Of a DNA stretch of 6,831 nucleotides, positions 1 to 5,900 are shown one piece after another. The notes under the pieces are model-generated. The model made no database searches and was not told the DNA's origin. It saw only the letters and a list, made by a program, of their open reading frames with translations. A program made the translations under genes and the position numbers. The first letter of the stretch is position 1. Every line of letters begins with the position of its first letter. The stretch is from an uncultured bacterium (lineage in GTDB: Bacteria > Gemmatimonadota > Gemmatimonadetes > Longimicrobiales > RSA9): positions 1-6,831 of the forward strand of contig CALKIP010000312.1 of the NCBI GenBank assembly GCA_937995995.1. Reading direction: 5' to 3'.

Positions 1-218
1 AAGCGCGTGATCGAGAGGATGGTGTTCCTCGGGTTCGTGATCGCCTGCCGGCGCGCGACCTGGCCGACCAGACGCTCGCCATCCTTCGTGAACGCGACCA
101 CGGACGGCGTCGTGCGCCCGCCCTCCGCGTTCGGGATGACCACCGGATCGCCACCCTCCATGACGGCGACCACGGAGTTGGTCGTTCCCAAGTCGATTCC
201 GATGACCTTGCTTGCCAT
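1..218 (-). CDS. dnaK: Chaperone DnaK (Hsp70), N-terminal 72 residues, cut by the window edge
   Basis: Hsp70 chaperone: binds and releases unfolded polypeptides in the cytoplasm in an ATP-driven cycle with DnaJ and GrpE. Only the first 72 codons are present; the frame runs open off the left edge. The visible part is the start of the nucleotide-binding domain. It contains the phosphate-1 signature IGIDLGTTNS (residues 6-15, with the conserved Asp9 and Thr12/Thr13), then EGGRTTPSVVAF (32-43) and the family-typical VGQVARRQAITNPRNT (51-66). The ATG at 218-216 is preceded by a good Shine-Dalgarno, AGGAG (plus-strand 224-228), 5 nt upstream, and the family N-terminus begins here. It is transcribed away from imuA and shares a control region with it. 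Nothing looks abnormal in the visible part. Identity is essentially certain; only the C-terminal part is unseen. Confidence 0.97.
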   Translation of the reverse strand, partial: MASKVIGIDLGTTNSVVAVMEGGDPVVIPNAEGGRTTPSVVAFTKDGERLVGQVARRQAITNPRNTILSITR

Positions 219-277
219 TGCGTCTCCTGATCGTAACTGAAAAGCCGATACAACCGCCGCGGCGGGCGGGTGCAACG

Positions 278-308
278 CGTATGCCACCTGAATTCGCGTG
301 TTTTCAAG
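278..308 (-). promoter_or_regulatory. Candidate dnaK promoter
   Basis: On the minus strand, CTTGAAAA (plus 301-308) contains TTGAAA, one mismatch from the -35 consensus TTGACA and also resembling the CTTGAA of heat-shock (sigma-32-type) promoters. After 18 nt comes CATACG (plus 278-283), a weak -10 sharing the central ATA. A start near plus 270 would give a leader of about 50 nt, which includes a 12-bp palindrome (CCGCCGCGGCGG, plus 254-265). The -35 is well supported by sequence and the -10 is weak. Assignment to a heat-shock sigma factor is inference. Confidence 0.45.
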
Positions 309-325
309 CCATTTCGGCACGCGAA
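293..325. promoter_or_regulatory. Dyad repeat overlapping the dnaK -35, possible operator
   Basis: TTCGCGTG (293-300) and CACGCGAA (318-325) form a perfect 8-bp inverted repeat separated by 17 nt. The gap contains the candidate dnaK -35. Such a dyad could be a repressor or activator site, but it does not match the CIRCE element (TTAGCACTC-N9-GAGTGCTAA) read by HrcA. No regulator can be named from this window. Confidence 0.4.
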
Positions 326-337
326 AGGGGTCTCCCT

Positions 338-360
338 GCCAGGATGACAGTACCCCTGGC
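338..360. promoter_or_regulatory. Second dyad repeat in the dnaK/imuA divergent region
   Basis: GCCAGG (338-343) and CCTGGC (355-360) form a perfect 6-bp inverted repeat with an 11-nt gap. Its centre is 40 bp (about four helical turns) from the centre of the 293-325 dyad, and it lies between the two divergent genes. It could be a regulator site for either gene. Six-bp dyads arise by chance at an appreciable rate in GC-rich DNA, so this is a weak call. Confidence 0.25.
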
Positions 361-389
361 GGCGAGGCCGGATCCGGGGACGGATGGTG

Positions 390-418
390 TTGCTTTCGGG
401 TTTTGTTCGGTATAGCTT
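390..418 (+). promoter_or_regulatory. Weak candidate imuA promoter
   Basis: TTGCTT (390-395) is followed by a locally AT-richer stretch, TTTTGTTCGGTATAGCTT (401-418). TATAGC (411-416) lies 15 nt and TAGCTT (413-418) lies 17 nt downstream of TTGCTT, so a sigma-70-like promoter is possible but poor. The family is normally LexA-controlled. I see no convincing LexA box here: GTTC at 406-409 has no clear partner of the enterobacterial, actinobacterial or alphaproteobacterial type. Confidence 0.22.
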
Positions 419-464
419 GGAGCCCCCTGTCAGCGGTCGAAGCGTGGTTCTGGTGGGAGGGGGG

Positions 465-1175
465 ATGGCCACGAGCGTCGTGGAGCTGAAGGAGGTCCTC
501 GCGCGGCGGTTTCCCGGCGCGGTTCCGGTCACCTACGGGACGGTGGGGGCGGTGGCGACGGGGGTGGCGGCGCTGGATGCGGTGTTGCCGGGCGGCGGTC
601 TGCCGCGGGGCCGGCTCACGGTGTGGGGGCGGGGGGGTGGGGCGACGGCCGTGCTCCAGGGGGCGTGTGGTGCGGTGGTGGAGCGGGGCGAGCGAGCGGC
701 GTGGGTGGATGGAGGACGGATGCTGACCGGTCGCCCGGGGGCTTCTGCCGGGGGGAGCGGGCCGGCGCCGCTGGTGCTGCGTCCCGAGGGCGGCCGGGCG
801 GCACTCGAGTGTGCGGAGGAGCTGCTGCGTTCCGGTGGTTTCGGGCTGGTCGTGCTTTCGGGGGCAGAGGCGGTCGGTACGGAGGCGGTCCGTCTCTCCC
901 GGGCGGTGCGGGAGGGAGGCGGGGCGTTCGTCGTGATGACGGGCGGGGCATCGGTCGCGGCGCTTCGGCTGCGCTCGCGGATCTCGCCCGAGGGCTACCG
1001 CTGGCGTCGAGACCCGTTCGGCGATCCGGCCGAGGTGGAATCGGTGCGGGTGGAGGCGCGGGTGTGGGGGATGGGGTTGAGCAAGCGTACGGAGTTCCTG
1101 CTACCGGTGGTCCATCATGAGCTGCGTCTGTCTCTGGATTCCGAACTGGCCGACCGGCGAGGTGTGGGAAGGTGA
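465..1175 (+). CDS. imuA: ImuA, RecA-like accessory protein of the translesion mutasome
   Basis: ImuA (236 aa) is the RecA/SulA-like partner of ImuB and DnaE2 in damage-induced mutagenesis. The stretch at residues 31-64 follows RecA closely: ATGVAALDAVLPGGGLPRGR, then LTVWGRGGGATAVL, matching RecA's ATG-LD--LG-GGLP-GR followed by the Walker A loop. RAALECAEELLRSGGFGLVV (111-130) matches the RecA segment leading into Walker B. Both motifs are degenerate. The P-loop reads GRGGGATA (55-62), without the GKT/GKS lysine, and the Walker B acidic residue is missing (LVVLSG, 128-133). ATP hydrolysis is therefore doubtful. I chose ATG 465 because GGGAGG (455-460) lies just upstream; an in-frame ATG at 384 would add 27 residues of non-family sequence. 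The gene overlaps imuB by 59 bp, implying translational coupling. Family assignment rests on the RecA-like pattern plus context. Confidence 0.82.
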   Translation: MATSVVELKEVLARRFPGAVPVTYGTVGAVATGVAALDAVLPGGGLPRGRLTVWGRGGGATAVLQGACGAVVERGERAAWVDGGRMLTGRPGASAGGSGPAPLVLRPEGGRAALECAEELLRSGGFGLVVLSGAEAVGTEAVRLSRAVREGGGAFVVMTGGASVAALRLRSRISPEGYRWRRDPFGDPAEVESVRVEARVWGMGLSKRTEFLLPVVHHELRLSLDSELADRRGVGR

Positions 1176-2667
1176 GCGGGTCGAGGGCCTCCTCGAAGTG
1201 GTGCCGCGGGTGGCGCTGGAGCGGCGGGGGGTGGTGTGGGCGGATGCCCGGGGGCTTCCGGCGGTGCGTGTGGCCGGCGAACTGCTCGCCCGTCTGCGGG
1301 CATCGGGCATCGAAGGGGCATGGGCCGGGGTGTCGGCCGTGCCCATCGCCGCCGAAGCCGCCGCGAGGGAGTGTGGAGATGGAGGTGAGGACGAAGGCAG
1401 AGGTGGAGATCGAGGCATCCGCATCGGCGCAGATGATCCACCCCCCTCGCGCTCACGCTCGCGCCCGCGCTCGCCCGGGGTGGGGCAGGGCGGCGGTGAG
1501 GGCGTTCGCATCGTCGAGGTAGGGCGGGAGCGGGACTTCCTGGCGGCGCAGCCCCTCGAGGTACTCGATCCGGAGCCTCGGCTCGCGTCGCTCTTCATGG
1601 GAGTCGGGATCACGCGGCTCGGCGAGCTGGCGGCATTGAGCCGGGAGGCGGTCGAGGTGCGGTTCGGCGCCGAGGCGGTGGAGCTGTGGCGACGGGCCCG
1701 GGGCGACGACCGGCGCCGCCTCTTCGCGCCGATCCCGCCGGAGCGGCCGCACGCGTCGCTGGACTTCGTGGACTACGTGGTCACGGATCCCGAACGCCTG
1801 GTCTTCACGGTGAACGCCCTGCTGGGCGGCCTGACGGAGGCGCTGCAGTCGCGGGGCGAGCATGCGCGGCGGATCGCGCTCACGCTGTCGCTGGCGAACG
1901 GGCGGGAGTGGCGGCGTGCGCTGCGGCCGGCGCGGCCTACGGCGAGCCGGGAGACCTGGCTGCGTCTGGCGCGTGCGGTGCTGGAACGTGTGGAGGTGCC
2001 CGACGCCGTGGTCGGGATCGCATTGGAGGTGGAGGCGGTCGAAGCGGCGGCGGTGCAGCAGGGCGACCTGTTCGACCGCGGCTTCGCGACCGCATCGGCG
2101 GTGGAGGCGGCGATCGCGCGGCTGATCGAGGCGCAGGGGCCGGTGGTGGTGGAAGCGACGATCGGTGGGCATCCGCTCGTGGAGCGGAGCATCGAGTGGG
2201 TACCGGTGGAGGGGCCGGCTGCGCCGGCGGGAGGGCGCCCTGCGGGCGCGGGAGGGCTGCCTTCGGCAGCGGGAGGGCCCCTTCGGGGCGGGAGAGCTGA
2301 CCTTCGGTCAGCGGGAGGGCCGCCGCCCGGCGGCGGGAGAGCTGCTTCGCAGCGGGAGTGGGGACGGGATTCCGGTGGAGGCGCCTCCATTCCGAAGGGG
2401 CTCACGCTCCAGCTCCTTCCCGAGCCGTGCCCGGTCGAGGTAGAGGTGGCGGTGCGGCGGGACCATGAGGCTCCCGTGCGCTACCGGGATGAGGCGGAGT
2501 GGAGGTCTCTGATCACCGTCGCCGGACCGGATCGAGTTTCCGGCGGACAGTGGGAGGAGGCGTACGCACGCGAGTACTTCCGCTGTGTGACCGACGAGGG
2601 GGTGCTGGTCTGGCTGTTTCGGGATGCCAGGCAGGGGGGGTGGTTTCTGCATGGGTGGTGGGATTGA
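1117..2667 (+). CDS. imuB: ImuB, inactive Y-family polymerase homologue and clamp adaptor
   Basis: ImuB (516 aa) is the non-catalytic Y-family homologue that links ImuA and DnaE2 to the beta clamp. MSCVCLWIPNWP is a typical ImuB start but lacks the metal-binding Asp of active polymerases. A palm-like GVVWADARGL (38-47) and GVSAVPIAAEAAAR (71-84) follow, then a low-complexity insert (about 86-130). A helix-hairpin-helix/thumb segment (LASLFMGVGITRLGELAAL, 156-174) precedes a little-finger-like domain (about 205-312). Residues 315-319, QGDLF, match the clamp motif QxxLF. A repeat-encoded linker (about 363-425) separates this from the C-terminal domain, which ends GGWFLHGWWD as usual for the family. 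Only about 25 residues separate the N-terminal strand from GVVWADARGL; the family usually has about 90-100, so most of the fingers seem absent. GGTGG (1106-1110) precedes ATG 1117, inside imuA. The coding frame is sound; deletion versus lineage trait is unresolved. Confidence 0.9.
   Translation: MSCVCLWIPNWPTGEVWEGERVEGLLEVVPRVALERRGVVWADARGLPAVRVAGELLARLRASGIEGAWAGVSAVPIAAEAAARECGDGGEDEGRGGDRGIRIGADDPPPSRSRSRPRSPGVGQGGGEGVRIVEVGRERDFLAAQPLEVLDPEPRLASLFMGVGITRLGELAALSREAVEVRFGAEAVELWRRARGDDRRRLFAPIPPERPHASLDFVDYVVTDPERLVFTVNALLGGLTEALQSRGEHARRIALTLSLANGREWRRALRPARPTASRETWLRLARAVLERVEVPDAVVGIALEVEAVEAAAVQQGDLFDRGFATASAVEAAIARLIEAQGPVVVEATIGGHPLVERSIEWVPVEGPAAPAGGRPAGAGGLPSAAGGPLRGGRADLRSAGGPPPGGGRAASQREWGRDSGGGASIPKGLTLQLLPEPCPVEVEVAVRRDHEAPVRYRDEAEWRSLITVAGPDRVSGGQWEEAYAREYFRCVTDEGVLVWLFRDARQGGWFLHGWWD
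1372..1506 (+). other. Low-complexity insert in imuB
   Basis: This in-frame stretch encodes a Gly/Asp/Glu-rich run followed by a Ser-Arg/Pro run (SRSRSRPRSP, ImuB residues 111-120). At DNA level a purine-rich block (about 1378-1416) is followed by a pyrimidine/CG-rich block with imperfect copies of CGCTCGCGC (about 1447-1476). It lies between the palm-like segment and the helix-hairpin-helix segment. It lacks the GGGAGR-linked hairpins seen later in the gene. It looks like slippage-generated simple sequence forming a disordered loop. Confidence 0.6.
2208..2359 (+). repeat. Array A: seven tandem hairpins with GGGAGR linkers inside imuB
   Basis: Seven inverted repeats follow one another. A1 2214-2228 (GCCGGC-TGC-GCCGGC). 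A2 2235-2249 (GCGCCC-TGC-GGGCGC). A3 2256-2270 (GCTGCC-TTC-GGCAGC). A4 2277-2289 (GCCCC-TTC-GGGGC). A5 2296-2312 (GCTGACC-TTC-GGTCAGC). A6 2319-2334 (GCCGCC-GCCC-GGCGGC). A7 2341-2353 (GCTGC-TTC-GCAGC). Every stem is perfect. The linkers between them are always exactly 6 nt: GGGAGG at 2229, 2250, 2271 and 2313, and GGGAGA at 2290 and 2335. GGAGGG precedes A1 and GGGAGT follows A7. The array stays in frame with imuB and encodes a Gly/Ala/Pro/Arg-rich linker just before the C-terminal domain. Stem sequence varies while palindromy and linker are fixed, which is unlike REP elements that conserve sequence. Confidence 0.9.
2376..2389. repeat. 14-bp perfect palindrome just after array A
   Basis: TGGAGGCGCCTCCA is a perfect 14-bp palindrome within imuB, flanked on both sides by ATTCCG-containing sequence (2369-2374 and 2389-2394). 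It lies 16 nt after array A and may be a further, differently built member of the same hairpin-rich insert. It encodes part of the linker (GGGAS) before the ImuB C-terminal domain. Confidence 0.55.
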
Positions 2668-2672
2668 GGGAA

Positions 2673-2769
2673 GCGCCGTGTAGCGGCGTGGGAGAGCCGA
2701 CTTCGGCGGCGGGAGAGCTGCTTCGCAGCGGGAGGGTGCCCTGCGGGCGCGGGAGGGCCGCTCCGCGGC
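2673..2769 (+). repeat. Array B: five forward hairpins in the imuB-dnaE2 gap
   Basis: B1 2673-2689 is imperfect (GCGCCG, 5-nt loop, CGGCGT, with one G-T pair). B2 2696-2710 is GCCGAC-TTC-GGCGGC with one mismatch. B3 2717-2729 is GCTGC-TTC-GCAGC, identical to A7. B4 2736-2750 is GTGCCC-TGC-GGGCGC, i.e. A2 with one change that keeps a G-T pair. B5 2757-2769 is GCCGC-TCC-GCGGC. The 6-nt linkers are GGGAGA (2690, 2711) and GGGAGG (2730, 2751). The array begins 5 nt after the imuB stop codon, so it lies in the untranslated gap, probably within the operon transcript. Confidence 0.85.
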
Positions 2770-2809
2770 GGGGCATACGCAGCCGAACCCGCGAACCCTA
2801 CGGGCCCCC

Positions 2810-2906
2810 GCCCCGAAGGGGCACTCCCGCCCGAAGGGCTCTCCTGCTGCCACCAGGCAGCCCTCCTGCCGGCACGAGCCGGCTCTCCCGCCCGAAGGGC
2901 ACACTC
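2810..2906 (-). repeat. Array C: five hairpins in reverse orientation, abutting the dnaE2 start
   Basis: Read on the plus strand the units are: C1 2810-2822 (GCCCC-GAA-GGGGC, the exact reverse complement of A4); C2 2829-2839 (GCCC-GAA-GGGC); C3 2846-2861 (GCTGCC-ACCA-GGCAGC, the A3 stem); C4 2868-2883 (GCCGGC-ACGA-GCCGGC, the A1 stem); C5 2890-2900 (same as C2). Linkers are ACTCCC (2823), TCTCCT (2840), CCTCCT (2862) and TCTCCC (2884), the reverse complement of the GGGAGR type. A last 6-nt linker, ACACTC, is followed directly by the dnaE2 ATG. With array B it forms a mirror arrangement: 5 units and 97 bp on each side of a 40-bp core (2770-2809). Confidence 0.85.
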
Positions 2907-5900
2907 ATGACCTACACCGAACTTCGTTGTCACTCGGCCTTCTCCTTCGGCGACGGCGCCTGCACGCCCGAGGCGCTGGTGTCGCGCGCCGCGGAGTTGG
3001 GCTATGCGGCGTTGGGGCTGACCGATGGCGCGGATCTGGGCGGGATCATCCGCTTCGCGCTGGAGGCGGAGCGGCAGGGGATCCGTCCGGTGATCGGCGC
3101 GGAGTTGGTCGTCGATGGACATCCTGCGGCGTTCCTGGCGATGAACGAGGAGGGATACCGGAATCTGGCGGGTCTGGTGACGCGGGCACGGGTGGGGGCG
3201 CCTGTAGCGCCAGGACGTGCGCTAGCGCGGAGGCGGGAGCGAGGCCGTCCGTACCACGAGGTGGCGACGCGGCCGCGGGGGCGGCCGTGGGTCTCGTGGG
3301 AGGACGTCGTGGAGCGGAACGCGGGGCTCTTCGCGTTGACGGGACCGGCGTCGGGGGAGCTGGCGTGGCTGATCCGTACGGGGCGGCGGGTGGAGGCGGC
3401 GTACCGGCTCGGGTGGTGGCGGGAGGTGTTCGGCGGTCGGTTGGCGGTCGAGGCGCAGCTCCATCACGTCTCGGGTGGGGAGGCGGAGCTGGCGGCGTCG
3501 CTGATCGAGTTGGCGGAGCGGGGGCGGGTGCCGTGGGTGGCGACGAACGATCCGCGCTATCTGGACGCCCGCTCTCGGCTGGTGCACGACCTGCTCACGG
3601 CGCTCCGGCACGGCGAGGATGTGAGTACGGCGGCATCGCGGGGGCATCTGCTGCCGAACGGCGAGTGGCGGCTCAAGTCGCCGGCGGAGATGACGCGGCT
3701 GTGGCGAGGGCGGGAGGAGGGGCTGGAGGAGAGTCGTCGCATAGCGCTTTCCTGCGATTTCGACCTGCGCTGGTTGGCGCCGCCGCTGCCGAGCTTCCCG
3801 GTCCCGGACGGCCATGACGACGATTCCTTCCTGCGCGAGCTGGCCTACGCCGGCGCCCGCGAGCGCTGGGGCGAGGTGGGCGCGAAGGAGGAGGCACAGC
3901 TCGAGCACGAGCTGGGCGTGATCCGTCGCCTGGGGTTCGCCGGGTTCTTCCTGGTCATGTGGGATGCGGTGCGTTTCGCGCGGGAGCGGGGAATCCTGTG
4001 CCAGGGGCGGGGGAGCGCGGCGAACTCGGCGGTGGCGTACGTGCTCGGGATCACGGCGGTCGACCCGGTGCGGCACGGGCTGCTCTTCGAGCGCTTCCTC
4101 TCGGAGGTGCGCACGGACGGCAGGAACGAGGCGCCGGACATCGACGTCGACTTCGAGATGCACCGCCGCGAGGAGGTGCTCGACTACATGTACGAGCGCT
4201 ACGGCCGGCGCCACGCGGCGATCGCGTGCGTGACACAGGTCTATCACGCGCCGACCGCGGTGCAGGACGTGATGCGAGCGCTGGGCTACCCGGCGGAGCA
4301 GGCGTTCGCGCTCTCGAAGCGACTGCACCGTCGCCATCCGGCGGAGGGCGCGGAGGTGCTGGAGCGGGAGCTGGCGAGGCGGTTCGGGCTGGATCTCGAG
4401 GAGCCACGGGGGCGTGCCCTGCTCGCGGCGGTGCGTGCACTGGACGAGGTGCCACGACTGCGCTCGACGCACCCGGGCGGCTTCGTGCTCTCCCGCGAGC
4501 CGCTCGGCGACGTCATCCCGATCGAGGCGACGTCGATGGGCCGCACGATCCTGCAGTTCGACAAGGACGACCTGGACGCGGCGGGCGTGCCGAAGTTCGA
4601 CTTCCTGGGGTTGGGCGGGCTCACGGTGGTGCGGCTCGCATTCGATGCGATCGAGGAGCGGACGGGCGAGCGGCTCGAGATGTACCGCCTGCCGATGGAC
4701 GATGAGAAGACGTACACCATGATCGCGCGTGGAGACAACGTCGGGACCTTCCAGATCGAGAGCCGGGCGCAGATCCAGTCGTGCATGCACACGCGGCCCG
4801 AGCGGCTCTACGACCTGGTGGTGCAAGTCGCACTGATCCGGCCGGGCCCGATCCAGGCGAAGTTCGTGCGCCCCTACGTCCAGCGACGTCGCGGGCTGGA
4901 GCCGGTCGAGTACGCGCACCCGTCGCTCGAGCCGATCCTGCGGCGCACCTACGGTGTGCCGATCTTCCAGGAGCAGGCAATGGCGATCGCGATGACGCTG
5001 GGCGGCTTCAGCGCCGCCGAGGCGGACGAGTTGCGCCGCGCGATGGGGCATCAGAAGAAGCTGCCACGGCTCCAGGCCGCGCTGAGAAAGCTGCGCGACC
5101 GGATCGTCGCCCGTGGCATCTCTCCCGAGGTGGCCGACGGCGTCGCCGACGACCTGCTCTCCTTCTCCAACTACGGCTTCCCCGAGTCCCACGCGTGGAG
5201 TTTCGCGCTGATCGCCTACGCGACGGCGTATCTCAAGGCGCACTATCCGGCCGAGTTCTTCATGGCGCTGCTGAACGCCTGGCCGATGGGCTTCTACGCA
5301 CCGTCGACGCTGGTTCATCAGGCCATGCGAGATGGCGTGGAGGTGCTGCCGCCGTGCCTGAAGAACGGTGGGTGGGAGTGTACGTTGGAGCCGGCTTTGC
5401 CGGCGGGAGTGCGCCCCGCTGGGCGCGGGAGGGCTGCACAGCAGGCCGCCCGTCTTCGCATTGGCTGGAAGCATATCCGCGGCCTTGGCGAGCGGGCGCG
5501 GGAGGCACTCCAGGCAGCGCGGGCGGAGGGCCCTTTCACTTCGATCGAGGACGTGGTGCGGCGGGCGCGGCTGACGCGGGCGGAGGTGCTGCACCTCGCG
5601 CGGGCGGGCGCGTTCGAAGCATTCGAGCCAGGTCGCTACCGGGCGGCGTGGGAGGCATTGCGCGTCGCCGGCGACACGCTGCCTCTGGCACCGGCGTGGC
5701 GCGACGGGCAAGGTGGTGATGGGGAGGTGGCGGGTGCCGCGGGGCAGGGCTGGCCAGGTGGTCAGGGCGGCCGTCCAGGTAAGCTGGATGGCTCGGCTGG
5801 ACCCGGGGGGCCGAGCGGCGCGGCCGGTCCGCTTCCGTTCGATCCCCGGGAGCTCGAGGGCGACGAGTTGATCTTCCTGGATTATCTGGCGACGGGAATC

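Noticed and set aside
401..432. LexA box upstream of imuA
   Set aside because: GTTC (406-409) and CTGT (427-430) were examined, but neither has a matching half-site at the spacing of known LexA motifs, so no SOS box is called.
384..464. Upstream ATG (384) as the imuA start
   Set aside because: The extra 27 residues overlap the probable promoter region and show no family similarity; ATG 465 has a clear GGGAGG just upstream.
623..1120. Other Gly-rich open frames overlapping imuA, imuB and dnaE2
   Set aside because: They are frame-shifted shadows of the real genes, without motifs or credible ribosome-binding sites.
2208..2906. CRISPR array
   Set aside because: The constant part is only 6 nt and the variable parts are 11-17-nt palindromes, too short and self-complementary to be spacers. 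Units also lie inside coding sequence and reverse orientation. No cas genes are present.
2673..2906. Intrinsic terminator cluster between imuB and dnaE2
   Set aside because: None of the hairpins is followed by a T-rich tract, and the same units occur inside open coding frames, where termination would be harmful.
2208..2906. Integron attC sites or IS ends
   Set aside because: There are no integrase or transposase genes, no GTTRRRY-type core sites, and no target-site duplications visible around the arrays.
2499..2906. N-terminal extension of DnaE2 through the hairpin arrays
   Set aside because: The frame is open, but the extension would begin inside imuB in another frame and consists of repeat translation. 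The family N-terminus fits ATG 2907.
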